A stretch of DNA of 64,000 nucleotides. Source: Conchocele bisecta. Taxonomy: Eukaryota > Mollusca > Bivalvia > Lucinida > Thyasiridae. Position 1 is the first letter of the stretch, and each line of letters begins with the position of its first letter. The stretch covers positions 8,449,805 through 8,513,804 of the forward strand of contig CM055266.1 in assembly GCA_029237695.1 (NCBI GenBank). The letters are read 5' to 3'. The position numbers were made by a program, and so were the translations under genes. Of this stretch, positions 31,837 to 43,200 are shown in pieces. The notes under the pieces were generated by a model. The model saw nothing but the letters and a program-made list of their open reading frames with translations. It had not been told where the DNA came from and did not search any database.

Positions 31837-33410
31837 TACTGAGCAAAACTAGAAACGTCCCTCCATGTTTAAGGAAAGATTCATCAAAAACCAAAAGGGT
31901 TACTTTTAAAAATCAAAATGGAAAAACAAGTTCATTCATTTCTGTATGAAAGCCAATAAATTGCATTTGGATATCTTGTTAAATATTCGAGAGATAACCG
32001 GCCAAGGGCGGTAGGGGTCAAAATCAAAAATCACAAAAACTCAGAAATGTGTTACTTAATGTTTAGAGATGGAATTTCAATAAGTAATGTGGCAAATTCA
32101 GTAAATCTCGTTAGTACCGAGTGTGGCCACCATTTGCATGAATGCATGCAATGATCCTACGCCGCATCGACGTGACGTAACGCAATACCAGTGCGTTGGG
32201 CAAAGTCCTCCATTCCCGTTGTAACGCCCGTGTAAGATCGCGAACATTGTCAATCTGATGGTTAGCTCGTGCTTTGCGGCCCAGCTCATCCCATATGTGC
32301 TCAATGGGATTGAGATCCGGGGAGACCGCGGGCCATGGCATGACATCGACGTTGTTTTGCTGTAAGTATTGAGTGGTGACCCTGGCTACGTGAGGGCGGG
32401 CATTGTCGTGCATCAATGTCACACCAGGACCATGCTGACGGATAAATGGTAAGGCATGTGCATTTAGCACATCTGCAACATAACGTTGTGCATTGATGTT
32501 GCCCTGTACAACAACCAAATCTGTCTTCCGGTTTCCCATGATCCCACCCCAGACCATTACGCTCCCTCCCCCAAACCTGTTCTTCTCAACAATGCAACAA
32601 TCGGTGAATCTTTCATTTTTACGCCTGTATACCCGTAATCTTCCGTCAGCATGACTAACTGTGAGATTCATCGGTGAACAAAACTCGGTTCCAGTCAGCC
32701 CTTCTCCAGTTCAGATGACGTCGCGCCCATAACAGTCTGGCAGCACGGTGACGTTGGGTCATTATCTGACCAGTGTACGGGCGGCGTGCCCGGATTGGTT
32801 GGGCGTTACGACGTAACCGGTTGCGAATGGTCTGCCCTGAGACACCGTATCGCCTAGCAGTGACTGTGGCTGCCAATCGACGTTGACGTAAGTGCGTCAA
32901 CGTAATGTAACGATCGGCTCTAGCCGTCGTTACACGAGGCCTACCAGGTCGCTGCCGGTCGTGAACAGCCCCAGTCTGCTGGTACCGGGCTGCAAGACGA
33001 TCAATCGTCTTCTGACAGCAACCAAACCGAGGCGCGACCGCCCTGGCGGCCATCCCACCCGCAAGCATCCCAATTGCCTGATTTCGCTCGTTTTCGGAAA
33101 GCCGTGGCATATCGAAAACAGTGAAAAATTAAAAAAGTTTTTTAATTTTCCGAATAGCCCCTATCGCATGAATGGTACGACATGAACTGAATCACCTTAT
33201 CGATGACAAGTATAGCGTGCACGTGCAAAAAGTGGAAATCAACGTTCCGGTCACTGGCCGCTATGTAAACCGTGTGTATCGGCTAAACTCTACACGATCG
33301 TATTCTGAACATCGCCACGGTTTAAAATACATGTACTTTGAACATGTGGTACATACATAGACAGAGCTACACCGGCTATAAAACGGGGACGTTTCTAGTT
33401 TTGTTGAGTA
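31837..33410 (-). mobile_element. Tc1/mariner element with TIRs and TA flanks
   Basis: TACTGAGCAAAACTAGAAAC (31837 on) mirrors GTTTCTAGTTTTGTTGAGTA (to 33410), with TA duplicated outside at 31835-31836 and 33411-33412. The element is about 1.57 kb, the usual size for Tc1, and carries one transposase gene on the minus strand. It lies in the intron between the EGF-1 and EGF-2 exons. Confidence 0.9.
32111..33110 (-). pseudogene. Tc1 DD34E transposase, one frameshift
   Basis: Reading starts at MPRLSENERNQAIGMLAGG (33110) with a paired-type helix-turn-helix region (about residues 5-110). It reaches the first catalytic Asp in LFTDES, then hits a stop at about 32655. The second part, from about 32671 in another frame, supplies GRLRVYRRKNERFTD, the GGGSVMVWGGI block, the second Asp in MHDNARPH and the Glu in LNPIEHIWDELG, ending HTRY. 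There are 34 residues between the second Asp and the Glu, hence DD34E. A small deletion just after the first catalytic motif is the only disabling change seen, so this copy looks young. It would cut and paste its own element at TA sites if intact. Confidence 0.9.
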
Positions 33411-33514
33411 TATGTATTTCATGGGTAGGTATACAATAAAATATTATATTTCATGTATTTCATGAAATTAAATCATCACTCATATAAGATCTATTTAAAG
33501 TAAATACTACTCAC

Positions 33515-33625
33515 GTGTTTCGCAGTGTTTGCCTGTGAAGTTTCTCGAACAGACGCACCTGAATCCGTCATAGTACGACTGGCTAGTTCCTCCATGCATG
33601 CACTCAATCCGGCCAGTCTCGTCCA
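33515..33625 (-). CDS. Exon encoding EGF module 1, third cysteine replaced by serine
   Basis: The 111-bp phase 1-1 exon encodes residues 79-114: VDETGRIECMHGGTSQSYY, then FRCVCSRNFTGKHCET. The GGT-x, CxC and NFTGxxC motifs mark an EGF module, with the first cysteine provided by the upstream exon (YGRC). The third cysteine position reads AGC (Ser) where TGC would be expected after CMHGGT, leaving an odd number of cysteines. N-F-T is a sequon. Acceptor is GTTTGTTTCAG, donor ACAC|GTGAGT. The module is one base change from canonical; this may be a genuine variant or a sequencing error. Confidence 0.82.
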
Positions 33626-33704
33626 CTGAAACAAACGCTTGCAAAGGTGGATGACTCGAACCTGGGACCAGTATAATAATTCAGTATACATATTCTAATC
33701 ACCA

Positions 33705-33825
33705 ACTATATGCAATTGTTGTTTCTGTATGAAATAATGCATTTCGGGAAAAATAAATGATTAGGTTCTCCCTCAAAGTAGTCTTAGCTAGATATGTATG
33801 CTTAGCAATTGTGGTGAAATCGGCT
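33705..33825. mobile_element. Family I right-end fragment
   Basis: TCTCCCTCAAAGTAGTCTTA followed by TTGTGGTGAAATCGGCTA matches the right half of family I; the left half is missing. Confidence 0.65.
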
Positions 33826-33997
33826 AATGGTGTCACGTTGCATGTATAATCACAACAACATGACGTCGGAGTAGCAAATTCCGCCAATTTAAATGTCAAG
33901 GATGACCCTGAATTCTTTATACTGTCTGTTTCACGAAACCTGCACAACTTTTACGGCTCTATAAACAATGCAAAAACAATGCAAAAACAATATTTTG

Positions 33998-36403
33998 TAT
34001 ATATATAGGAGAAAACGTACGGACACTTATAGAAATAATAAATGAAGCTAATGAAAACAATACACCAGGTTTAATCTTCTTTGCAGATTTCCAGAAAGTT
34101 TTCGATAGCCTAGACCATGGATTTATAATTAAATGCCTCAACAATCTTAACTTTGGTAATTCATTAATACAATGGATATCGCTATTCCATAACGATGCAA
34201 AAAGTTGTGTTTCGAATAATGGCAATTTGTCAAACTTTTTCAGTGTTAAAAAAGGTGTTAGACAGGGTTGTCCGCTATCAGCATACATTTTTATTATTTG
34301 TATAGAGATTTTATCGAGACAAATAGATGCAAATGTAGAAATAAAAGGTTTATCTTTCGTTGAAAATGAAATAAAACAAACACTATTCGCAGATGATGCA
34401 AGCTTCACGCTTGATGGATCTGAAAATTCATTTAAATAACTAATACACACACTAGACATTTTTTCAATAATTTCAGGTCTAAAACTTAATAAATCAAAAT
34501 GTACAGCATTAAAGAATGGGGAACTTAGGCATAACCCAAGTCAATGGTGTAATAGCAATCGATATACGTGGTCAAACGACCATGCATCAACACTTGGAAT
34601 AATATTCACAAACAATAAAACACAGCTACATGAACTAAATTTATTACCAAAAATTAAGTCATTTCAAAACTGTTTAACAAACAGGCAAAAATGGAACTTG
34701 ACATTAATCGGCAAGATAACTGTATTAAAGACCTTCGCGTTACCAAAACTAATATACCCACTGACAGTCCTAGAGAACCCGGCTGAAGAAAAAAAACAAT
34801 CAAACAGATTAATGACATAATGTACAAATTTCTCTGGGATGGTAAACCCGATAAAATAGCACGAAAAACTATAATACAAAACTATGAAAACTGTGGTTTG
34901 AAAATGATTAACATACATGCATTCATCAATTCACTAAAATGTTCATGGATAAAACTCTTAAAAGGTACTAATCAGAATCAATTAAAAAAAGCATATAATA
35001 AGGAACTAAGTAAATATGGTGATAATGTACTATTTAAAAGCAATCTAAATTCAAATAACACAAAACACCTTGTAAAACAATATTCGTTTCTAAACAATGT
35101 TAACATCTTGGTGCAAAATCAATTATAAACATGCATATACCAACATATCATATGAAATATTATGGCATAACTCAAACATAAAAAATGAAAGAAATATAAC
35201 CTTCTTCTATAAAGACTGGTATGATAGAGGTATAATGTATTTAAAACACATATATGATTTTAGAATAAAAGACTTTTATAGCTTCAACGATATGAAAACT
35301 ATATATGACATAAATAATGGAGATTTCTTGAGATATTACAAATTATTAGGTAATATTAAAAACGAATGGAAAATAGAAATGAAAACCGTGCCATTGATAA
35401 TGAAACACAGAAATACAAAATAAATCAATGTTTATCATCAAAACATATTAATAAAATGTTATATAATATACAGATTGAAAACATGAAATTAACACAGCAA
35501 AAACATATAATTAAATGGGAAAGTGAGTTAAATAAACAAGATATCGAATGGAAAGGTATTTTTTCACTGTCATATAAAAGCACAATAAGCACAAAACTTC
35601 GTGCGTTTCAGTACAAATATTTAATGAGAATAATTCCAAACAATGGCTTTTTAATTCAATGCAAATTAAAACCTTCAAACTTATGTGAATTCTGTCATAT
35701 GAATGTGGATTCTAATAAGCATATGTTTTGGGAATGCACTGTCATACAATCATTTTGGTCGGATATCAACATACTATTGCAAACAAGTAGACTAGACTAC
35801 AATAGTAATTTAACATATGAAAACATATCATTTTGTAACGTGAAGGTCGACTGCAAAAATAAAACAATGATTATAAGCTTCCTAATTCTTCTAGCAAAGT
35901 ATTTAATTTTTATGTGCAAATACGATGAAACGCAGCCATCGATAGGCCGCTTTAACACATATATGAAGCACACAATAAAAATAGAAGAAACTATTGCCAC
36001 TATTAAGAATAATCTAGATACTTTTCATTCAAAATGGAGTGACTTTATAGAACAAAATACGTAGACACAATCATTTGATATAAGAACCAACGAATGTAAA
36101 TATATGAGCCCGGACCATTTATTAGACCCCCGTCCCCCACTTTTGGACATTTTCTTCTCCGACCTATACCAATCTCATAGCCCATATGCCCTATATAGAC
36201 TCCTATATTTTAGTTTAAAAACTCAATGTTACATGTAGACATGTATTCTTAGGTTAATTATACAGACAATGATGTATTCATGTTTTTGTTGAACTGGCAG
36301 AACAGCTGTACTATGTTTAATGAACTGTATGTATAATCATATCATTGTATTTGTACATGTACATGTAGCAAAGAGAATAAAATATTAAATGACAAAAAAA
36401 AAT
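33998..36403 (+). mobile_element. 5'-truncated L1/Tx1-like LINE inserted in family G
   Basis: The left flank AATATTTTG (33989-33997) recurs at 36404-36412 after a poly(A) tail (GACAAAAAAAA), giving a 9-bp target-site duplication. About 2.4 kb remain: the endonuclease is absent, and the reverse transcriptase begins near its first motifs. Many changes of frame and a few stops break the coding sequence, so this is a dead copy. Clade assignment to L1/Tx1-like is from the general style of the RT and the 3' region and is tentative. Confidence 0.85.
34012..36064 (+). pseudogene. LINE ORF2 remnant: reverse transcriptase and C-terminal zinc knuckle
   Basis: Visible RT motifs in order: FFADFQKVFDSLDHG (catalytic Asp block), GVRQGCPLSAYIF, then LFADDASFTLDGSENS (the xxDD active site as FADD). 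Then come GLKLNKSKC, the thumb-type LIGKITVLKTFALPKLIYP and the conserved FLWDGKPDKIARKTI. The final open frame of 232 aa (35366-36064) carries CEFCHMNVDSNKHMFWEC, a CxxC-x8-H-x4-C knuckle typical of LINE C-termini. A stop near 34437 and several frameshifts break it. It once encoded reverse transcription of its own RNA; no intact function remains. Confidence 0.85.
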
Positions 36404-36711
36404 AATATTTTGTTCGATAATATTAAATTTTGTCAAAATTTAAGAATTAGTCTTCTTTTTATTTCGTGAAATTTGGTCAAATATTGATTTTAATACGAAA
36501 AATGTATTTGTCTATGGGAATTTAGCATGGGAGAAACGGAGGTGGAGGAGCTGGGGGAGAAGTCGAAAAACGGAAAACTTTGGAAATTGATTCAGAAACC
36601 TGACTAGATAGCTTGGAAATGATATAAGAAAACAAACTTTAAATATTGAAAATCGGTCCATTATTTCTGAAATTAGAAAGAATTTCTCATGTTAAATCCC
36701 CACAGACATCT

Positions 36712-36972
36712 TCAACCCAAAGACATCTTCAACCCACAGACATCTTCAACCCATAGACATCTTCAACCCATAGACATAGACATCTTCAACCCATAGACAT
36801 CTTCAACCCACAGACATCTTCAACCCACAGAAACCCAGACATCTTCAACCCACAGACATCTTCAACCCATAGATATCTTCAACCCACAGACATCTTCAAC
36901 CCATAGACATCTTCAACCCATAGACATCTTCAATCTTCAACCCATAGACATCTTCAACCCATAGACATCTTC
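36712..36972. repeat. 17-bp minisatellite CCCATAGACATCTTCAA
   Basis: About 15 copies of AGACATCTTCAACCCAT/C with one or two short internal duplications. The unit equals the centre of family G (CCCATAGACATCTTCACGG), which lies immediately to the left. Confidence 0.92.
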
Positions 36973-37157
36973 AAGCTTCGTACGACTAAAATGTTCGTAA
37001 GTGCAAATTTAGGATCTGTAAATTTTAATTCATGGATTTATGCTAAATAAATGTAAATCCACTAATTGTTCACAAATAACATTATTAAATTTACAGAATA
37101 TCATAATTTTGCACTTACGAACATTTTAGTGGTACGAAATTTAGTGAAACGGACCCC
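36973..37157. mobile_element. Family C palindrome, left partner of a large inverted repeat
   Basis: GCTTCGTACGACTAAAATGT at the left end, TACGAAATTTAGTGAAACGGACCCC at the right. Its right half is repeated in inverse orientation at 39420-39549. Confidence 0.75.
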
Positions 37158-37660
37158 TGTTTCCGAAACCTGATATTAAAATACCTTAGGATACTATCTG
37201 TTCCACATGTTTCTGCCGACGAACACTTGGCTATTTCATCAAATAAAAATTTAAATATTTATTTTTAGATTTAAACGTACATGCCCACTCAGTAGGCACA
37301 AAATGTTCTTTATATCAGAGACATCATCTGAGGCATTTTCTGTCAAAATAAGCATTAATTCACCATTACCCCACGTTGATTGGCATTATTGTACATTTTA
37401 TATCACACGTAAATGTTTAGACTGATATCAGGGGTGATAACCGTGTTTCCTTAAAATGTTAACGGACATTACTATTTATTCTCTGTATTTAATGTTTGAT
37501 GTGCAATAATCTGTTGAAAATACAAAAAAAAATTGGCGCGACTCATTTTATTTATATAAATAATTAAAAAATATCATGCTTCATTTGCATATGCAAATAT
37601 CCTGATACCACCGCGCGTCACTATCAGTAAAATAAATAGTACTAAATGATTATATATATA

Positions 37661-39192
37661 TACTGAAAGGAAAGGATAAAGAAACGTAGGGTAACAACAT
37701 ACGCAATCATTATTTAAATGCTTGGCCTAAAATTATGAAAACCGGTCAGGCGACTATCTTGGTCACTGTGCACCCAAACCGGTGCCTAAAGTTACTCAAC
37801 CGTGTAATGCACCGTACCACATAGAGAAAGTGATGAAAAGCCAAAAACACGTGCAGCATGATGATGATAAGTTCGTCAAAACATTTTGTCATACCACTTG
37901 ATACGCTTGAGGTATACACATCGTGTTCCACTATTTACACTGAATTTATAGCTCTCACAATCATGGTACGTCTGACGGAAGTTCAGAGGGGTCATGCTAT
38001 TGCATTGCTAATGCAAGGTCAAACGCAACAGCAGGTTGCTATGCAGTTCGGTGTGAATGTTTCCACCATATAACGTCTTGTCCGTCGTCTGAGAGAGACC
38101 GGAAGGGTTGCCGACCGACCGAGATCGGGACGTCCGCGCGTAACGTCGCGACGTGAAGACAGGGCTATTCGTCTCGCCCACGTACGTAATCGCCACGTTA
38201 CTGCCACTGAAACCGCTATTAACACGGTAGGCAATCATAATCGCCACATTCACCCCAAAACTGTAAGAAATCGATTGCGCGAGGTTGGTCTGCGAGCACG
38301 TCGACCCTACGTTGGTCTGCCTCTCACTCGTGCACGTCGCGCGCGTCGTATGGCTTGGTTGGCGGCACATGCTCCCAGACGATTTCCAATGAGGCAATGG
38401 AGACAAGTCTTTTTCACAGATGAGTCCCGGTTCACTCTTTTTCGTCCGGACGGTCGACGTCGTGTATACCGACGTCGTGGGGAACGCTTCGCCGACGCTT
38501 GCGTTCTTGAGAGGGATAGGTTTGGGGTGGCTCGGTTATGGTCTGGGGAGGGATATCTCACGGGGTAAAGTCACCGTTGATTGTGGTAACCGGGAATTTA
38601 ACCGCCGTAAGATATAGGGATGAAATCCTCCGCCCGGTTGTTGTTCCATTTGTGCAACAGCGTCAACTAATTTTCCAGCATGATAATGCACGGCCCCATG
38701 TAGCCAGAGTTTGTCAAGACTTTCTCGCTGACCATAACATTAACCCATTCGACTGGCCTGCGTACAGTCCCGATTTGTCCCCAATCGAACATCTGTGGGA
38801 CGAACTTGACAGAAGGATAAGGGGGTGTCGGAATACCCCTTCTAATCTCGACCAACTAAGGACTGCATTGTTGGAAGAGTGGAACAATATCCCAATAAGA
38901 AGGATAAATGCACTGATGAATTCCATGCACAAGAGAATCAGGGCTGTGACAGATGCGCGAGGGGTGCATACGAGATACTGACAAAACAGTGGATTTCACT
39001 GTGCGATATTGGGGGGTACCGTCAATTGTGATTCAATTACTACTGAATTATCTGTCAAAACCTAATGCAATTTTGGTAATGTGTTGACTAAAGATGTTTT
39101 TTTAATACTCATATAAAATATTGTAAAAACAGCTAACAACTCACTTTAAATCACCTGAAATGTTTACCCTGCGTTTCTTTATCCTTTCAGTA
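37661..39192 (+). mobile_element. Second Tc1/mariner element, inside family E
   Basis: TACTGAAAGGAAAGGATAAA at the left matches, apart from a 5-bp AAAGG duplication, the inverse of the right end TTTATCCTTTCAGTA. (TA)n lies on both sides. The family E target site is recognisable on each side: AAATGATTATAT / TATAGCGGGC. Confidence 0.88.
37963..38981 (+). pseudogene. Tc1 DD34E transposase with a stop and a frameshift
   Basis: It starts MVRLTEVQRGHAIALLMQG at 37963. A TAA at about 38071 interrupts the helix-turn-helix region (NVSTI*RLVRRLRETGR), and the frame then continues through RPRSGRPR and LRARRPYVGL to FFTDESRFTLFRPDGRRR (first catalytic Asp). One G is missing in the run at about 38522 (FG | GSVMVWGGI), shifting to the frame that carries the second Asp in QHDNARPHVARV and the Glu in SPIEHLWDELDRR, ending GVHTRY. 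The spacing of 34 residues gives DD34E. It differs strongly from the 32-kb copy, so it is a separate family. It is not active as it stands. Confidence 0.9.
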
Positions 39193-39652
39193 TATATATA
39201 GCGGGCACTCGTATTCTTTAGAACTGGCGGAATAGTGACACAATTATGCACTTATTTAATTCCCATAAAGAACATTTTGTGACTACTGAGTGGGCATGTA
39301 CGTTTAAATCTAAAAATAAATATTTAAATTTTTATTTGATGAAATAGCCAAGTGTTCGTCGGCAGAAACATGTGGAACAGATAGTATCCTAAGGTATTTT
39401 AATATCAGGTTTCGGAAACAGGGGTCCGTTTCACTAAATTTCGTACGACTAAAATGTTCTTAAGTGCAAAATTATGATATTCTGTAAATTTAATAATGTT
39501 ATTTGTGAACAATTAGTGGATTTACATTTATTTAACATAAATCCATAAAGATAGTCGGCAGACAAACGTGGAATAGACAGTAGTGTTCTATTTATCAGCC
39601 CATGCCCATGAATTAGTTGACGGGCAATAGAAGTTGCCGTGTAAATACTCAC

Positions 39653-39741
39653 CACAGCGTCCGTAACTATCGGCGGTCCACCCGTCACAGCAGGTCTTTT
39701 CACATCTATATACCGTGCAGTTCGTGTTTGATATACACAAG
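39653..39741 (-). CDS. Exon ending in CCDGW, EMI-like cysteine-rich segment
   Basis: An 89-bp exon encodes residues 49-77: LCISNTNCTVYRCEKTCC, then DGWTADSYGRC. The YRC...CCxGW...C arrangement just before an EGF module resembles the C-terminal end of EMI domains and of the CCPGW segments preceding EGF repeats in several extracellular proteins, but the match is too short to name the family firmly. Donor is TGTG|GTGAGT in phase 1. The acceptor is placed at GTTGTTCGTAG; TATTCAG before 39762 is also in frame. Entry phase 2 matches the only upstream exon found. A fold-back repeat starts about 40 bp upstream. Confidence 0.68.
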
Positions 39742-39777
39742 CTACGAACAACAAATTGCAGACTGAATAGTCTAGTG

Positions 39778-40212
39778 AACGGAGCCCCGCAGGGGACATG
39801 GATATTTTTGTATTAATTAGTTCCCACGAAATAACAATTCGTTCCCACGAATTAACAATTCGTTCCCACGAATTAACAATTCGTTCCCACGAAATGACAA
39901 TTCTTCTCAATTTAACAATTCGTTCCTTCGAATTAACAATTCGTGCCCACGATATAATAATTCGTTCCCACGAATAAACAATTCTTTGCCGTGGGAAAGA
40001 ATTGTTATTTCGTGGGAACAAATTGTTAAATTGAGGAACGAATTGTTAAATTGAGGGAACGAATTGTTAATTCATGGGAACGAATTGTTAATTCGTGGGA
40101 ACAAATTGTTAAATTGAGGGAGCGAATTGTTAAATTGAGAGAACGTATTGTTATTTTGTGGCCAGGAATTAATGAAACAAAGAATTATACGTCCCTTGCG
40201 GGGCTCCGTAGT
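39778..40212. mobile_element. Family J fold-back element
   Basis: ACGGAGCCCCGCAGGGGACA at the left and CGTCCCTTGCGGGGCTCCGT at the right. The interior has about eight AACAATTCGTTCCCACGAAT units followed by about seven in the opposite orientation. It lies about 40 bp upstream of the CCDGW exon. Confidence 0.88.
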
Positions 40213-43200
40213 ATTATCCGCTGCTTCTAACACACGAGTCGATCGTAACCCTTTGAACCCGAAAGCCCGCTATAGCGGTTTATGCAAAAAGTGCAGATCC
40301 TGATGAGCCGGTTCGTAACGAGCAGTCTCATCCACAGGTGTTTCTAGCGTATCTTGGATGGTCAATTATTGAGTGTACATGCATGAAACACCTTACGTTT
40401 CTAAACCATGTACAAAACAATCCAAATGCGCCGGGTGTAATAATTATTACACATCGACTCTATTGTTTGTCAGAGGTTGGTAAGCAACTTGAACACCTCT
40501 GTAGACAAAAGAAAAGTTTGCATCTATATGCAAACCTGGGCACGAAAAAGTCGTGCGTCACGGCAAACCACACACGTTACGTGTCTATGGTCATTATGTG
40601 AATTGATCAGAAAAGCGGTCTTACGATGGATAGCGTAGCCCGGATCAGTCTGCGCATCCGCGCAGTTTGATCATTGCATGTGTTGGTCGGCATTCGATCA
40701 ATACCATTTCCTATTTTTACTACATGTCACCAGTGTAGCAGTTGTTGATGTTTTGCGATCAGCGGAATGATTACATGTAGAACATACAACGCTAATTTTG
40801 ATGGTGAATGATGATAAAGGTACACATATTCGCCTTACACATGCTGCAAGGTCCTTCTCCGTGCCAGTGACGCATATGTAATCACAAATCGTGTCAATGC
40901 CGTGGACAGATGTATAAACACAATATATATATATATATACAGACGGACGGCAGAAATGTCTAAACTATAATGTAACATTGTTGAAATACTTTAAATAAAA
41001 GCTTACCTGATGAATCTCTCACACGTAGTATACAGTATATTTCTGTTTACGTATAGTTTAGCACGTGGAAAGACACTTGTCAAGGACAAAAATAGGGATA
41101 TCATTGAGGGGCGTTCAGTAAGTGACAGAAAGTGTTATAAACCTACACCCACTCGTGAAGTGGCATATTTTATCAGGTCTCAAAAACAGTGCTATATATA
41201 AAGAGAGAGAATCTTACTTGCGTGATGATACTTTGATATTTATTAACGAGTTTACTGATGTCATAAGAGGCTATGCTGAGTTTCTTTATAAATCAGCGAA
41301 GGAGCTTTAATTATGTTAATAAATATAATATTACATCAACACAAATGTTAGATTTGCTTTATTGCAGGAGCACAGCATCATACATATACTGATCACCTAA
41401 TGTGTTTTATTGTACCCGTCTGAGTTGCACATTTATTTCATTAGTGTATAATGATATTGAATATAAACTAGTGCCGGCCTTTTAGGACATACGAGTCGAA
41501 CTTAAGCTACAATGTATGCTTATTGATAACTAGTGATCAGTGCATATTTAAAATACAATAAAATAGCTGTAGCGCCTTTTTTGGCTCGAGAACATTGTTC
41601 ACTTGATCCCAATTATACAAAAATAGGACATATTATGTTTTACGCCACCTACGAAAGTCAAATGTATGCATAATAAAATGCATGTACACGTGAACTGGCA
41701 TACAACTAAGATATATTCTGTATTTTGACTGAGAATAGCTTTTTTATCGTAAAAAGGGCATGTTTCATTGTTGAATGACAACTGCATCTGTCACTTAAGT
41801 TCAATCACTTAAGTTGGTTTATTACTGCAGCTGCATGTGAAAATATAGTGGCTAAACATATGAAGGATTAAATTGTTAAGATGTGCACTCTACAGAGACC
41901 CAGCTGATGATATATGACAAAAGAGATGTCCTAACGTATTTTAAAGAAACAGTGTCTCACATGATGTTTCAGATGTTGTCGAAGATATTCAATATTCCTT
42001 TAATTTTCGCATTATTGAATCCAAATGCCATATATCAGTACTGTGTGTTTTGTTATATACAATGTACTACAATTGACTCTGATGAAGAGGGGAGATAAGT
42101 TGGTAACGCACTTCCGTTCGCTATTTCAGTACCAGGAAGCACATTTTGTGAAACATAACATTTTTGTTAGTTTGAAATCATATACTGTTCCACACATATA
42201 TTATGTTGCTATTTATAGACACATGTGAAATTACTTGAACTAAATACAAATACATGTAGTACCATCGACAGTCAACAAAACTAGCGTTCGCAACGCTATT
42301 TATGATTTGGTATAATAAACATATTTTACCAAGACGACTTATAGGCACGATTTGGTTAATACAGTCCATGTAAATTTACCACTATATTATTGGTTACTAA
42401 GTTAAACATGTTTCATCACTTTCTGCACATACATAAGACAACGTATCTTTAAATTTAATTGTTGTTGTAAGTATGCCAATAGATTTCATTCATTAAATTA
42501 ATGTCATTTCATTTCATTGGGATCATGTATATGTTGGGAAATTAATTGTTGAACACCCCTCGTAAATGATTTTTATAACTGACCACCCAATAATAGATAT
42601 ACGCATGCATATGCTGCACGTGCAGGTACAGTTGTACGTACTGCACCAGGCGATGAGAGGCCCTTCAATTACAAATAATATTCTACATGGCCGGGTGCTT
42701 ATCACTTCGTCGATGTTTTGACAGAGAACTGCTGAACGTAAACGTGGTGGGCTATGTATTCACGTGTAAACCGGACACCCTGGGGAACCCATTGCGTTTC
42801 ATTAATATGGCATTGATTGTAGTTCGTTCATAGGCAAGAATGGGATATAGCGGTAGTCCATGTATTGCGTACGTACATACATGCATAGTAACACCTTTCA
42901 TTTTTCAAAAATTCATGAACCTCTTCATCAATTTTAATAATATTTGGCCACAATGTGATCGTGCTTTGTTATGCAGGCTACCCACATCCGACCGCCCAAG
43001 GTCAAGGTCACTGAGGACCTATGTTCACCTTGTTTGCAATACGACAAATGTTTAAGGCAATAATGTTAAAGTCCTTATTTAAGTATCAAGGCTGCCAGTA
43101 CGACCGCCCAAGGTCAAGGTCACAGAGGATTTTTTTATTGTCAAGGCAGACAGCGAGGGCATAAGCTTCGCTTAGCGCTGCCATTTATTGTTACAGTTGT

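Larger units (their letters stand above)
33922..36711. mobile_element. Family G element split by a LINE and missing its right half
   Basis: ACTGTCTGTTTCACGAAACC begins at 33924. After the LINE (33998-36403) family G resumes as TTCGATAATATTAAATTTTG and continues to the CATGTTAAATCCCCACAGAC centre at about 36711, where it passes into a 17-bp minisatellite. Confidence 0.8.
37033..39549. mobile_element. Nested composite: inverted arms (C+H) > family E > Tc1
   Basis: Arms 37033-37282 and 39299-39549 are about 250 bp, nearly identical and inverted. Each contains half of family C, a unique TTTCCGAAACCTGATATTAA link and half of family H (ACTATCTGTTCCACATGTTT). Family E lies between them with ends TTTAAACGTACATGCCCACT / GTGGGCATGTACGTTTAAA, and a Tc1 element sits inside family E. 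Confidence 0.82.

Noticed and set aside
41003..41090. CAG|GTAAGC-like donor on the minus strand, considered as an extra exon
   Set aside because: No cysteine-rich or conserved frame precedes it, and exons 44046-44189 and 39653-39741 already match in phase.
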